A DNA stretch of 64,000 nucleotides from Enterobacter ludwigii (GCA_900068845.1 CEFQ01000005.1:1-64000); one strand, 5' to 3'. Shown: positions 18,088 through 27,566, counted from the stretch's first letter. The notes: generated by a model not told the origin, from the sequence alone. A program made the numbers and translations.

Positions 18088-18750
18088 ATGATCGAAATGG
18101 ATAAAGCGCAGCGCATGAGTTTGACCGCGCAGGTAGAATCGTCATTGCGCAGCGCGCTGATAGTCGGCAAGTTAAAACCTGGCGCACGGCTGGTGACGCG
18201 CGATCTGGCGGCGCAGCTTGGCACCAGTATCACGCCGGTACGCGAAGCATTATTACGTCTGGTTTCTGCGGGTGCGCTGGATGCCACGCCGGCTGCGGCT
18301 TTTCTGGTTCCCGATATGTCGCGCCAGCGCTTTGAAGAAATCACCCTGATTCGTAAGCAGCTTGAAGGTTTAGCGGTGAGAGCGGCGACGCCATTTGTGG
18401 GGAAAAAACAGATTTCCGAGCTGAAAAAACTCTGCGCGCGCTACATGCAAGCCAAGCAAAGTGGGGATGCGGAAGCGGCGTTAGAAGCCAATCGCGCGTT
18501 TCGTTTTACGCTCTACCGCTTTGCGCAAATGCCCACGCTCGAAGCACTGATTGAGCAACTTTGGGTGCAGATTGGTCCGTGCTTTAACTATCTTTATCCG
18601 CAGCCCGCCGAGGTGGTAAAGGGGCATCATAATTACGATCGTCTACTGGAAGCGTTAGAGGCGGGTGATGCGGTCACCAGTGAAAAGATATTGATGAAAG
18701 CGATTGATGATGGCGCTGCGATACTCAAGCAGCACTATTTTAATCAGTAA
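18088..18750 (+). CDS. GntR-family regulator, FadR-type (FCD) C-terminal domain
   Basis: 220-residue cytoplasmic repressor or activator. The winged helix includes TRDLAAQLGTSITPVREALLRLVSAGAL (about residues 37-64). The all-helical FCD domain follows, with FRFTLYRFAQMPTLEALIEQLW carrying family metal/effector-site features. The frame begins at 18001, but the ATG at 18088 gives the normal N-terminus; the extra upstream residues run through the operator. Divergent from the transporter operon and beside the palindrome at 17997, it is the likely regulator of both halves of the ABC system. The effector is probably an organic or amino acid (inference). Confidence 0.88.
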   Translation: MIEMDKAQRMSLTAQVESSLRSALIVGKLKPGARLVTRDLAAQLGTSITPVREALLRLVSAGALDATPAAAFLVPDMSRQRFEEITLIRKQLEGLAVRAATPFVGKKQISELKKLCARYMQAKQSGDAEAALEANRAFRFTLYRFAQMPTLEALIEQLWVQIGPCFNYLYPQPAEVVKGHHNYDRLLEALEAGDAVTSEKILMKAIDDGAAILKQHYFNQ

Positions 18751-18756
18751 AAAACA

Positions 18757-18824
18757 AATTAGCGCGATGAATCGCGCCGCTACACATACGTGTATACATC
18801 CGTAGCGGCGCAATTTATTGCGCA
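18757..18824. repeat. Intergenic palindrome, GTAGCGGCGC family, copy 2
   Basis: Inverted GCGCCGCTAC and GTAGCGGCGC units flank ACATACGTGTATACATCC. The outer parts, AATCGCGCC and CAATTTATTGCGC, match copy 1. It follows the GntR stop and probably separates that transcript from the next operon. Confidence 0.8.
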
Positions 18825-18913
18825 TCCTTTAACCGCGCAGTCACCGCAATGACATAAATCCTTCATTTCCTTCCGCTAGCTTACCGCCATTCTGATTTCT
18901 GGATTGCGGATGC

Positions 18914-20014
18914 ATGAGCCACCTTTCGCTACATCACATCACTAAAGCCTGGGGCGAGAAAATTGCCCTGGATGACATCAGCTTTGACGCGGCAGAAGGG
19001 AGCTTCGTTGCGCTACTCGGCCCATCGGGCTGCGGCAAATCGACGCTGCTGCGCACCATCGCCGGACTGGAAACCGCCGATCGCGGTGCAATCCATTTTA
19101 AACACGCCGATATCACCCATCTGCCGCCGTCCCAGCGCAAGCTTTCGATGGTGTTTCAGTGTTATGCGCTATTTCCGCACCTCAACGTACGCGAGAACCT
19201 GCTGTTTGGTTTGAAAGCGCGCGGCGAGGAGAAACGATCATTTGCCCAACGCCTCGAAGACGTCAGCACGTTAATGGAGCTGGATACGCTGCTGGAGCGT
19301 TTGCCGTCGCAGCTTTCCGGTGGGCAGCAGCAGCGTGTGGCGCTAGGCCGTGCGGTGATCGCCAATAACACGCTGTGTTTGATGGATGAACCTCTGTCGA
19401 ATCTCGATGCCAAGCTGCGTCAAAGCATGCGCCGTGAAATTCGCGCGCTGCAGAAAAAACTCGGCTTGACCATGTTGTACGTCACGCACGATCAGACTGA
19501 AGCGATGAGCATGGCCGACAGCATTATCCTGCTCAACGATGGCCACATCGAACAGCACGGCACGCCGGACGATCTCTATAACAATCCCGCCAGCGTATTT
19601 GCCGCGCAGTTCATTGGCGCACCGCCGATGAATATCCTGCCGCTGCAGCAGCACGGCGCGCATCACTATTTGCTGCCCCTCACCGCGCCGGTGGTGGAAT
19701 ACCGTGACGCGCCGCTGAGTCTTGGATTGCGTGCTGAAGATATCCAGCTGATCGCTGCAGAACAGGCGGCACTGACCGCGCGGGTGATCAGTGCTGAATA
19801 TATGGGGGCTGATACTTTGCTGGTGTGCAATCTTGCCGACTTCGGCGCACCGCTGACGGTCAAAGTGCCTGGCATGCAGCGCTTCACCGATGGCAGTGAA
19901 GTGGGATTGCAGTGGTCCGCCGCGCGGCAATATCTGTTTTACAGCGAGAGCGGGAAGCGCTGTGCGGATGCCGAGCGCCAAATGTTTGCCTCACAGAAAA
20001 AATATGCCGTTTAA
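18914..20014 (+). CDS. ABC ATP-binding protein, UgpC/MalK-like
   Basis: 366-residue ATPase of a CUT1-type importer. Walker A GPSGCGKST (about 36-44), signature LSGGQQQRVALGRA (about 135-148), Walker B LCLMDEPLSNLDAK and H-loop YVTHDQTEAM are intact. A C-terminal TOBE-type domain begins near residue 235. It opens a five-gene operon with a binding protein, two permeases and a phosphoesterase. Ugp-type systems import glycerol 3-phosphate and glycerophosphodiesters; related ones carry sugars. The phosphoesterase favours a phosphorylated substrate (inference). Confidence 0.9.
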   Translation: MSHLSLHHITKAWGEKIALDDISFDAAEGSFVALLGPSGCGKSTLLRTIAGLETADRGAIHFKHADITHLPPSQRKLSMVFQCYALFPHLNVRENLLFGLKARGEEKRSFAQRLEDVSTLMELDTLLERLPSQLSGGQQQRVALGRAVIANNTLCLMDEPLSNLDAKLRQSMRREIRALQKKLGLTMLYVTHDQTEAMSMADSIILLNDGHIEQHGTPDDLYNNPASVFAAQFIGAPPMNILPLQQHGAHHYLLPLTAPVVEYRDAPLSLGLRAEDIQLIAAEQAALTARVISAEYMGADTLLVCNLADFGAPLTVKVPGMQRFTDGSEVGLQWSAARQYLFYSESGKRCADAERQMFASQKKYAV

Positions 20015-20041
20015 CCGTTGTCATTTGCCCAAGGGAAAATC

Positions 20042-21316
20042 ATGTCTGCGATTCGATATTCACGTCTTTCTGCTTTAGTGCTCGCCGTTACTGCGTCGGC
20101 GTTCGCTGCCGAACCGGTCAAGCTGCAAATGTATTATCCGATCGCGGTGGGGGGCAAAGTCAGCCATACCGTTGATGCGCTGGTGGCGGATTTCCAGCAA
20201 GGGCATCCGGACGTGAGCATCCAGCCGGTGTATACCGGTGACTACGCCACCACCGTAACCAAAGCGCTGACCGCATTTCGCGGTGGCAACGCGCCGCAGC
20301 TGGCGGTGATTGGCGATATCGAAGCCTATTCACTGATTGATGCCGGTGCGATTGTGGCGGCCAGCGATTTGGCGCAGGGCGATGCAGGCAAAAAATGGAT
20401 CGAGAGTTTCTATCCGGCATTTCTGCGCCACATTGATGGCAAAGTGTGGGGCGTACCGTTCCAGCGTTCGACCGTGGTGATGTACTGGAATAAACAGGCG
20501 TTTGAAAAAGCCGGTTTAAATGCCGATACGCCGCCGGCCACCTGGCAGCAGGTGGTGGCGTTCAGTAAGAAACTCACTATCAAGGATGCCAATGGCGTTA
20601 GCCAGTGGGGCATTGAGATTCCGTCTACGCCAAACGGCTACTGGAACTTCCAGGGCTTGTCCGCCACCAATGGCGGTCGTCTGGATAACGGCAAAGGCAC
20701 TGCGGTTCACTTCAATACGCCGGGCAACGTTGAAACGCTGCAGTGGCTGACCGATCTCGGCCAGAAAGAGGAAGTCTCGCCTAAAGGCGCAATTGCGTGG
20801 GGCACCACACCGCAGGACTTCATCAGCGGCAAAACCGCGATGATGGTGACGACGACCGGCAATCTGACCAACGTGCGTGATAACGCGAAATTTCCGTTCG
20901 GCGTAGCGATGTTGCCGGAAAAAACCCAGCGCGGCAGCCCAACCGGCGGCGGCAACCTGTATGTTTTCAAAAATGCGTCGCCAGAACAGCAGAAAGCGGC
21001 GATGGAATTTATCCGTTGGGTAACGTCGCCAGAGCAGGCGGCGCGCTGGAGTATCGCCACCGGTTATGTTGCGACGTCTCCAGCGGCCTGGGATACCACG
21101 GTGATGAAGGATTACGTCAAAGACGTTCCGCAGGCATTGGTGGCGCGTGAACAGCTGAAGTATGCCCAACCGGAACTCTCTACCTATAACAGCGTGCAGA
21201 TTCAGGATGCGCTCAATCACGCGGTAGAAGCTGCGGTGACGCAGGCGAAAACGCCAGCCGAAGCGCTGGAAGGCGCGCAGAAGCAAGCCGATCGTCTGCT
21301 GAAGCCTTACCAATAA
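20042..21316 (+). CDS. Periplasmic solute-binding protein, family 1 (UgpB-like)
   Basis: 424-residue exported protein. The short signal peptide reads SAIRYSRLSALVLAVTASAFA. KLQMYYPIAVGGKVSHTVDALVADF at the mature N-terminus resembles UgpB and glycerophosphocholine binders, where the segment after the first strand contacts substrate. PFQRSTVVMYWNKQAFEKAGL near 140 is the family 1 signature. The ATG at 20042 is preferred over one at 20018 because it begins the signal peptide. Its stop overlaps the following permease start (TAATG). Confidence 0.9.
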   Translation: MSAIRYSRLSALVLAVTASAFAAEPVKLQMYYPIAVGGKVSHTVDALVADFQQGHPDVSIQPVYTGDYATTVTKALTAFRGGNAPQLAVIGDIEAYSLIDAGAIVAASDLAQGDAGKKWIESFYPAFLRHIDGKVWGVPFQRSTVVMYWNKQAFEKAGLNADTPPATWQQVVAFSKKLTIKDANGVSQWGIEIPSTPNGYWNFQGLSATNGGRLDNGKGTAVHFNTPGNVETLQWLTDLGQKEEVSPKGAIAWGTTPQDFISGKTAMMVTTTGNLTNVRDNAKFPFGVAMLPEKTQRGSPTGGGNLYVFKNASPEQQKAAMEFIRWVTSPEQAARWSIATGYVATSPAAWDTTVMKDYVKDVPQALVAREQLKYAQPELSTYNSVQIQDALNHAVEAAVTQAKTPAEALEGAQKQADRLLKPYQ

Positions 21317-22230
21317 TGACGAGCACGATTCTCACCGTCGCGCCGGTTCGTCCTTCCCGGTTATGGTCGATGCAGCTGTATGGTTATCTGCTGATTTTGC
21401 CGGCACTGAGCTTTTTGCTGCTGTTCACGCACTATCCGGCGGTCGCGACTGTGTGGGAAAGCCTGTTCAGCGCAGCGCGTAACGGTCGTCCCGCGCATTT
21501 TGTTGGGCTGGATAACTATCTCGCGCTGTTAGATGACGACATTTTCATCCAGTCATTGTGGAATAACCTGCGCTACGCGCTGATCACTATTCCGCTGGCG
21601 GTAACGCTGGCGCTGCTGATGGCGCTGGCGGTCAATCGCCATATGCGTGCCAATGCGCTGGTGCGATCTGCGTTCTTTATTCCTTCGCTGCTGCCGATGA
21701 TCGCCATCGCCAATTTGTGGCTGTTCTTCTATACGCCGCAGCTTGGGTTACTGAATAAGCTGCTGGCGCTGTTTTCGCTACCGGCCATTAACTGGCTCGG
21801 CGAACCGGGCAGCGCATTGTACTGTCTGATGGCGGTTTCAGTGTGGCGCGAAGCGGGCTTCTTTATGATCTTTTATCTCGCCGCTTTGCAGCAGATCGAT
21901 CCGCGCCTCAGCGAAGCCGCGCAGATAGAAGGGGCCTCGCGCCGCTATTTCTTCCGTCGCGTGCAGTGGCCACTGCTGATGCCCACCACGCTGTTTGTGC
22001 TGATCAATGCCTCGATGAATGCCTTCCGCATTGTCGATCAGGTGATTGCCATGACCAATGGTGGACCGAATAACAGCAGTAGCTTGCTGCTGTTTTATAT
22101 TTATCGTACCGCCTTTAGCTTCTGGGATATGCCCGCGGCTGCCACCATGACGGTGGTGTTGCTGGTGATCCTTGCCGCTATCGCGCTGCTGAAATTCAAC
22201 CTGTTAGACAAGCGAGCCCATTACCAATGA
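21316..22230 (+). CDS. ABC permease, UgpA/MalF-like
   Basis: 304-residue inner-membrane permease with six predicted segments. The coupling loop reads EAAQIEGASRRYFFRRVQWPLLMP (about 198-221). The C-terminal segment NGGPNNSSSLLLFYIYRTAF is typical of UgpA-type subunits. The gene overlaps the binding-protein stop by one base and the next permease start by four, so the operon is translationally coupled. Confidence 0.9.
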   Translation: MTSTILTVAPVRPSRLWSMQLYGYLLILPALSFLLLFTHYPAVATVWESLFSAARNGRPAHFVGLDNYLALLDDDIFIQSLWNNLRYALITIPLAVTLALLMALAVNRHMRANALVRSAFFIPSLLPMIAIANLWLFFYTPQLGLLNKLLALFSLPAINWLGEPGSALYCLMAVSVWREAGFFMIFYLAALQQIDPRLSEAAQIEGASRRYFFRRVQWPLLMPTTLFVLINASMNAFRIVDQVIAMTNGGPNNSSSLLLFYIYRTAFSFWDMPAAATMTVVLLVILAAIALLKFNLLDKRAHYQ

Positions 22231-23045
22231 AGCCGACAATCACTTTTGGTCGTCTGTGCCTGAATACGGTTATTGGGCTTGCCGCTTTGCTGTGGTTTTT
22301 ACCGATTCTGGTGGCGTTTTGGGTAGCGATTCATCCGGCTTCCGATCAGGCGAGCTTCTCGCTCTTTTCACCGCTAACCTTACAGAACTTTGTGAATGCC
22401 TGGCACGCCGCGCCATTTGGTCGCTACTTCCTCAATACCAGCTTGTTGGTGCTGATGATTGTGGTGGTGCAACTCATTCTGGCGACCATGGCCGCTTATG
22501 CGTTAGTACGCTTTCGTCTGAAATTTTCGGGTGCCATCTTTGCACTGATTCTGCTGCAACTGATGATCAGTCCCGACGTGCTGATGCTAAACAACTACCA
22601 AACCATTGGTGCGCTGGGTTTACGCGATACGCTCACCGGCATCGCGCTGCCGTATTTCTCCTCGGCGTTCGCCATCTTCCTGCTGCGGCAAACCTTCAAA
22701 GCCATTCCGCTGGTGCTGGAAGAGGCGGCGATTGTAGAAGGCGCCAGCCGCTTTTACATTCTGCGTAAGATTTACATCCCGCTGGCCAAGCCGATCTATG
22801 TGGCGTTTGCACTGGTGTCGATCAGCTTTCACTGGAATGATTTCCTCTGGCCGCTGGTGATCACCGATTCCGTCAACGTGCGGCCGCTGACCGTCGGCTT
22901 GCAACTGTTCTCGGCGCCAGAGCAGGGCGTGCAATGGGCGTTGATTGGTGCGGCCACCTTAATGACCACTTTGCCGCTGCTGGTTCTTTTCCTGATTTTC
23001 CAGCGTCAGTTTATTCAATCGTTTATGCGTGCCGGTATTCGCTAA
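22227..23045 (+). CDS. ABC permease, UgpE/MalG-like
   Basis: 272-residue inner-membrane permease. The coupling loop reads EEAAIVEGASRFYILRKIYIPLAKP (about 166-190). It also has the MalG-like terminal FQRQFIQSFMRAGIR. It completes the CUT1 transporter with 18914, 20042 and 21316. The phosphoesterase follows within 13 bases. Confidence 0.9.
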   Translation: MKPTITFGRLCLNTVIGLAALLWFLPILVAFWVAIHPASDQASFSLFSPLTLQNFVNAWHAAPFGRYFLNTSLLVLMIVVVQLILATMAAYALVRFRLKFSGAIFALILLQLMISPDVLMLNNYQTIGALGLRDTLTGIALPYFSSAFAIFLLRQTFKAIPLVLEEAAIVEGASRFYILRKIYIPLAKPIYVAFALVSISFHWNDFLWPLVITDSVNVRPLTVGLQLFSAPEQGVQWALIGAATLMTTLPLLVLFLIFQRQFIQSFMRAGIR

Positions 23046-23057
23046 GGAGTGCTTTTC

Positions 23058-23975
23058 GTGTCTTATCCGCATCCGCTGACCCCATTACAGCGTGATTTGC
23101 TGGGCGATGTCGCCGAACTCTATGCCTTGCCTGATGTGCGTCGCGCACCGCTCGGTGGCACGCTACGTTTTGGTTTGATTGCCGATCCGCAATATGCTGA
23201 CATCGACGCCGATATTGCTAAAAATCTCTACTATCGCCTCGCGCTACGTAAGCTGTCGCAGGCGATTGAGGTGTTGAATCAGCAGCCGCTGGATTTTGTC
23301 GTCACGCTGGGTGATTTAGTTGATCGTCAGTGGAGCAGCTACGCGGCGATATTACCGATTTACCATCGCCTCAAGCATCCGCATGCGGTGGTGCTGGGCA
23401 ATCACGATGCGCAGACCATCGCGCAACATCTCAATGAGGCCGCCGCGCTGCCGAAAAGCTATTACGCCTTTGGATTACAGGGCTGGCGTTTTATTGTTTA
23501 TGACGGCAACGATATCAGTCTCTATTGCAACACGCAGAACGGTGACGATCGCGCGCAGGCGGAGGCGATGCTGGTGGACCTGACTGAGCGCCAGCAGCCG
23601 CAGGCGAAACCCTGGAACGGCGCGGTAGGCAAGCAGCAGCTGATGTGGATTGAACAGCAGTTGCAACAGGCTCAGCAGCAAGGGGAAAAGGTGGTGGTGT
23701 TCGGCCATTATCCGCTGGCACCGCATAATAGCCATAACTTGCTCAACGGCAGTGTGCTGGCAGAACTGTTTTCTAGTTACAACATACATTGGTGTTTCTC
23801 TGGACACGACCACCGCGGCGGCTTTGCGCGTATCGGTCAAACAGGCTTTTATACGCTCAAAGGAATGCTGGATGGGGCCGACGAGGTGCCATTTGCGGTG
23901 GTTGAGATAGAGGGCGAATCGCTACGCGTGACGGGTTATGGCGGGGAAGTCAGCTGGGCACCATCACTGGCGTAA
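23058..23975 (+). CDS. Calcineurin-like phosphoesterase, ADP-ribose/CDP-alcohol diphosphatase (ADPRM) type
   Basis: 305-residue metallophosphoesterase. Dimetal motifs in order: FGLIADPQYAD (about 40-50), VTLGDLVDR (about 87-95), LGNHDAQT (about 114), FGHYPLAPHN (about 217) and FSGHDHRGGF (about 251). ADPQYAD and the tail HDHRGG...YTLKGMLDG resemble the Mn-dependent ADPRM family, which splits ADP-ribose and CDP-choline/CDP-glycerol. No signal peptide, so cytoplasmic. The frame opens at 23049; the GTG at 23058 is nine bases after AAGGAG and is preferred. It probably acts on what the upstream transporter brings in (inference). Confidence 0.82.
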   Translation: MSYPHPLTPLQRDLLGDVAELYALPDVRRAPLGGTLRFGLIADPQYADIDADIAKNLYYRLALRKLSQAIEVLNQQPLDFVVTLGDLVDRQWSSYAAILPIYHRLKHPHAVVLGNHDAQTIAQHLNEAAALPKSYYAFGLQGWRFIVYDGNDISLYCNTQNGDDRAQAEAMLVDLTERQQPQAKPWNGAVGKQQLMWIEQQLQQAQQQGEKVVVFGHYPLAPHNSHNLLNGSVLAELFSSYNIHWCFSGHDHRGGFARIGQTGFYTLKGMLDGADEVPFAVVEIEGESLRVTGYGGEVSWAPSLA

Positions 23976-24007
23976 TACCGATCGGTTAAGTTCTGAATTC
24001 ACTTATC

Positions 24008-24066
24008 GCACAGTCCGTAGCGGTACAATTTATTGCGCATTAAATTGCGCCGCTACAATACGTGCG
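24008..24066. repeat. Intergenic palindrome, GTAGCGGCGC family, copy 3
   Basis: GCACAGTCCGTAGCGGTACAA on the left and TTGCGCCGCTACAATACGTGC on the right form the same hairpin as copies 1 and 4, around TTTATTGCGCATTAAA. It lies between two converging transcripts and may act as a two-way terminator. Confidence 0.8.
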
Positions 24067-24084
24067 AGTGTATGCCACTGATGG

Positions 24085-24819
24085 TTATGATGCTGGTATT
24101 TGTCCGCGCTGACGATGAATCGCAATCTCTTCGGCGCGCTGCAACAACTGCTGCAAATCATCCTCATCAATATCCAGCACTTCACCGCTTTCCAGTGCCT
24201 GATGCAGGTCTTCACGCGTAATCTGCACGTCAATCACCACGGGCGGCGCTTTGGTCTCCGTTGTCGCCAGTGGATGCGGGTAACGGCGGCCGGCGAGATT
24301 GTTAAACACCAGCGCCAGCAATGCCAGACACACCGAATTCAACAATACCGGCGTCAGAATAAAGTGATAACCCAGTTGCTGGACGCCATTACCGCCCAGA
24401 ATTGCCGTCAGCGCCACCGCGCCGCTCGGGGGATGCAGACAGCGCAGCTGGAACATCAGCGCTATCGTCAGGCATGCCGCGATGCCACATGCCATTGCAG
24501 GATGGGGAACAAGCAGCGCGGTAGTGACGCCGATGACACCCGCCACCAGATTGCCGCCCACAATTGACCACGGCTGCGCCAGCGGACTATTCGGCAGGCC
24601 AAATAGCAAGACCGCCGAAGCGCCCATCGGGGCGACAAACCATAGATTTACTTCTCCCAGCAACCAGTGACTGGTCAAGCTGGTAATCATCAGACCTAAT
24701 CCCGCGCCAATGCTGGCAATGACCCTCTGCTTTTTGCCTCCCGGTAACGGAGGGGGCCAAAGGCGGGCCAGAAAGGTGCGCACGGATGAAATCCACGTCA
24801 CCGATGGCTGTTTTGTCAT
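24085..24819 (-). CDS. HPP-family integral membrane protein
   Basis: 244 residues with four hydrophobic segments. The HPP domain is shown by [24 protein letters not shown] (about 51-74), [10 protein letters not shown] and [16 protein letters not shown] (about 125-140). A cytoplasmic acidic tail (about 190-240) follows. Plant and cyanobacterial members have been linked to nitrite transport; the role here is unknown. It is a single gene, divergent from rluF, with the palindrome at 24008 just beyond its 3' end. Confidence 0.82.
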   Translation of the reverse strand: MTKQPSVTWISSVRTFLARLWPPPLPGGKKQRVIASIGAGLGLMITSLTSHWLLGEVNLWFVAPMGASAVLLFGLPNSPLAQPWSIVGGNLVAGVIGVTTALLVPHPAMACGIAACLTIALMFQLRCLHPPSGAVALTAILGGNGVQQLGYHFILTPVLLNSVCLALLALVFNNLAGRRYPHPLATTETKAPPVVIDVQITREDLHQALESGEVLDIDEDDLQQLLQRAEEIAIHRQRGQIPAS

Positions 24820-24998
24820 TGCGGAATCACTCTGTCATAAGAAAAAACGATGGGTGCGGATTGTCGCTGATCGATCCAATGACAACAACCACATTGTTAG
24901 TGTGCTGTTACATCGTGGTGAGAGAAATGCTGATGATTGTCGCGATGCTTAACCAACGCCTAAGGTTGCTGTATAGTCCGTTTTTTTTCGGAGGAACC

Positions 24999-25880
24999 AT
25001 GCTGCCTAACTCATCCACACGCCTGAACAAGTACATCAGCGAGAGCGGTATCTGCTCACGCCGCGATGCCGATCGTTACATCGAGCAAGGCAACGTTTTC
25101 ATTAACGGTAAACGCGCTGCCGTCGGTGCGCAGGTGTTTGCGGGGGATGAAGTAAAAGTGAACGGTCAGCTGATTGAGCCGCGTGACGAAGAAGATTTAG
25201 TCCTGATTGCGCTCAACAAACCGGTTGGCATTATCACCACCATGGAGGAGGGTGAGCGTGACAACATCGGGGATTTCGTTAATCACAGCAAGCGCGTATT
25301 CCCGATTGGTCGTCTGGATAAAGATTCGCAGGGACTGATTTTTCTCACCAACCACGGCGATCTGGTGAATAAAATCCTGCGTGCGGGTAACAACCACGAA
25401 AAAGAGTATGTGGTCACCGTCGATAAGCCGATCACCGATGAGTTCATTGCCGGAATGGGCGCGGGCGTGCCGATGCTCGGCACCGTGACAAAGAAGTGCA
25501 AAGTAAAAAAAGAGTCGACCTTTGTCTTCCGCATTATTCTGGTTCAGGGGCTGAATCGTCAGATTCGTCGTATGACGAAGCATTTTGGCTTTGAAGTCAC
25601 CAAACTTGAGCGTACGCGCATCATGAACGTCAGCCTGAAAGGGATTCCGCTCGGCGAGTGGCGCGATCTCACCGATGATGAACTGATCGACCTCTTCAAA
25701 TTGATTGAAGACTCATCATCCGAGGACCAAAAAACGCAGAAGACTCAGGCGAAGAAGAAACCTGCGGCAGCCGCAAAAAAATCGGCAGCGAGCGCAGCAA
25801 AACCAGGCGAGAAAGCGGGCGCAAAGCCGGCCAATCGTCAGCGTTTTGCCCAGCCGGGACGTAAGAAGAAAGGGCGCTAA
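24999..25880 (+). CDS. rluF: 23S rRNA pseudouridine(2604) synthase RluF
   Basis: 293-residue RNA-modifying enzyme. An N-terminal S4 RNA-binding domain ([25 protein letters not shown]) precedes the RsuA/RluB-type catalytic domain with the nucleophilic Asp in [18 protein letters not shown] (about 102-119). A basic Lys/Ala/Pro-rich tail follows. It isomerises U2604 of 23S rRNA and a tRNA-Tyr site in E. coli (known). The frame runs upstream to 24786, but ATG 24999 has a GGAGG site seven bases upstream and gives the E. coli length. Core gene. Confidence 0.93.
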   Translation: MLPNSSTRLNKYISESGICSRRDADRYIEQGNVFINGKRAAVGAQVFAGDEVKVNGQLIEPRDEEDLVLIALNKPVGIITTMEEGERDNIGDFVNHSKRVFPIGRLDKDSQGLIFLTNHGDLVNKILRAGNNHEKEYVVTVDKPITDEFIAGMGAGVPMLGTVTKKCKVKKESTFVFRIILVQGLNRQIRRMTKHFGFEVTKLERTRIMNVSLKGIPLGEWRDLTDDELIDLFKLIEDSSSEDQKTQKTQAKKKPAAAAKKSAASAAKPGEKAGAKPANRQRFAQPGRKKKGR

Positions 25881-25884
25881 TTTC

Positions 25885-25912
25885 ATTTCCCCGCGCCATC
25901 TGCGCGGGGAAT
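25885..25912. terminator. GC-rich hairpin between converging rluF and nitroreductase genes
   Basis: TTCCCCGCGC and GCGCGGGGAA pair across a CATCT loop, directly after the rluF stop and just before the 3' end of the opposite gene. There is no clear T-run on either strand, so factor-independent termination is only probable. Confidence 0.55.
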
Positions 25913-25917
25913 CAAGG

Positions 25918-26658
25918 TTACTTGTCGGTGCCAAATCCCTGCTTTTTCAGCGCGTCCAACACATGCGGGAAATAGATCTTGTGATAATAGCCGCTCACGC
26001 TTTCGCTCCAGCTCTCGCCATCTTCACGTCCGGTATTCTTCCAATGCTGCACCATCTCCTGATTGTAAGCAGCAATGTGCTGCTCCAGTCCATCACGTTG
26101 ATAACGCTCTTCATGACGGAAGGTTGCCAGCGGCAAACGCGGCTTCTGATGCGCAGGTTGATCGACATGACCAATCACAACGCCCGCCACCGGGAAGGTG
26201 TATGCCGGCAAATCGAGTAAGCTGACCAACGCCTGTGGTTCACGACGAATGCCGCCAATCGGTACAATGCCCAGGCCTTCCGCGCGCGCTGCCGCCATGA
26301 TAGAACCCAACGCAATACCCACATCGGTTGAGCCTGACACAATGCTTTCAATGCTCTGCTGGGCAATCTGCTCGCGGTCGATAGCGTTCATCGCCAAACG
26401 CGATTTATGCATATCCAGCACCAGCGTAATAAACACCGGCGCTTTGGCAATCCACGGCTGGCCGCCGGCAATCTGTGAGATTTGTGCGCGTTTTTCAGCA
26501 TCGCGCGTCACCACCAAAGAAACCTGCTGCGAGTTCACCGAGGTTGGGGCGCGATACGCGGCCGAAATGATGCGATCCAGCACCGCATCCTCAATGGGAT
26601 GGTCGGTAAAACTGCGCTCGCTTTTATGACTGGTGAAAATATCGATTAATGAACTCAT
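25918..26658 (-). CDS. NfsA/FRP-type NAD(P)H nitroreductase
   Basis: 246-residue FMN oxidoreductase. HKSERSFTDHPIEDAVLDRIISAAYRAPTSVN at the N-terminus holds the Arg and Ser residues that bind FMN. IVPIGGIRREP (about 144-154) and the C-terminal region match the NfsA/Frp subgroup. Such enzymes reduce nitroaromatics, quinones or flavins in two-electron steps. The start has an AGGAGG site. Monocistronic; converges on rluF. Confidence 0.85.
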   Translation of the reverse strand: MSSLIDIFTSHKSERSFTDHPIEDAVLDRIISAAYRAPTSVNSQQVSLVVTRDAEKRAQISQIAGGQPWIAKAPVFITLVLDMHKSRLAMNAIDREQIAQQSIESIVSGSTDVGIALGSIMAAARAEGLGIVPIGGIRREPQALVSLLDLPAYTFPVAGVVIGHVDQPAHQKPRLPLATFRHEERYQRDGLEQHIAAYNQEMVQHWKNTGREDGESWSESVSGYYHKIYFPHVLDALKKQGFGTDK

Positions 26659-26781
26659 GGATCCTCCTGATTGGGAGGCGAGAGCGTAACAGAAGAGGGA
26701 AGGACCAGATTTAACCGTTGTTGCCTTGGCTAACGACGTCTTTCGAATAAGTAAAGTGCGGAAAAAAGTAAGCGGAAACGG

Positions 26782-26802
26782 GCCGGTGCATAATGCACCG
26801 GC
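26782..26802 (-). terminator. Hairpin at the 3' end of the MerR-like gene
   Basis: The nine-base arms GCCGGTGCA and TGCACCGGC are separated by TAA and begin at the stop codon of the leftward gene. T-rich sequence follows about fifteen bases later on that strand, so this is a likely intrinsic terminator. Confidence 0.6.
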
Positions 26803-27566
26803 TAAGCGACTCTGGCTTGAGCGACAGCAGGGTGGATGCTGCGATCGGGACCACTGAGCATTACGGCTTTACCAGAACGTAATCCGCGCTGAAACTGCGT
26901 CATTCGCTCTTCGCTGATCCCGGCACCACACCATAACAAATGATGATTGTGGCGGCTTTCTGAGTCGTACCGTATCGGTTGTGAAGTTTGATCCACATCG
27001 ACGCAGAATCCTTGTCCGGTCAAGCGAATGGCTTCCAGCCACACTTCCGTCTCATCACCTGTGCTGACCACTTCAAGCAACAGCGGCATCTGCTGTTGAC
27101 GCGATGAAGCGCGTTTTACGCAGTCGCTGTGATGAACGATTGCTTCGTGAAAGCGCGTTAACCGACGCGATGCGCCGCGACGGGTATCATCACGCAGCCA
27201 ACGATTGAGCGGTTTCATCAGCACATTGACGAAATCGTCACTGCTGTAATCGCCCGACAGATTGCGCACGGTGCGTGCCAGTTCGCGGTCAGAACCTAGT
27301 TCCAGCTGACGTAACAGATCGCCGCGGCGTGCCACCCAGCCCGATGATGAGTAATCAAGTCCGCAATGTCTGCCCTGATAGATTTGCCACAACGTGGCGC
27401 CACCCGCGGTTAATGCCATCATGGCGAGCACTTCATCAACCTGATGTCGGCTCCAATCCTTATTAACGTGATTCTCAGAAATTAATCCACCGCGCAACCA
27501 GCGACGCAAATTAGCGCGGTTGGCACCGGTTAAGGCGCAAACGGTTTCTGTTGAGTAAAAATTCAT
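26802..27566 (-). CDS. MerR-like (MlrA-type) helix-turn-helix regulator
   Basis: 254 residues. The N-terminal MerR-type winged helix is unusual: FYSTETVCALTGANRANLRRWLRGGLI (about 3-29). It keeps the helix spacing but with a shortened wing, followed by HQVDEVLAMMALTAGGATLWQIYQG. The large C-terminal part has no recognised domain and lacks the Cys residues of metal sensors. It sits alone between a nitroreductase gene and curA. DNA binding is likely; targets and signal are unknown. Confidence 0.65.
   Translation of the reverse strand: MNFYSTETVCALTGANRANLRRWLRGGLISENHVNKDWSRHQVDEVLAMMALTAGGATLWQIYQGRHCGLDYSSSGWVARRGDLLRQLELGSDRELARTVRNLSGDYSSDDFVNVLMKPLNRWLRDDTRRGASRRLTRFHEAIVHHSDCVKRASSRQQQMPLLLEVVSTGDETEVWLEAIRLTGQGFCVDVDQTSQPIRYDSESRHNHHLLWCGAGISEERMTQFQRGLRSGKAVMLSGPDRSIHPAVAQARVA

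Noticed and set aside
25885..25912. Certain factor-independent terminator after rluF
   Set aside because: The stem is strong, but neither strand has the following T-run, so it is listed only as a probable terminator.
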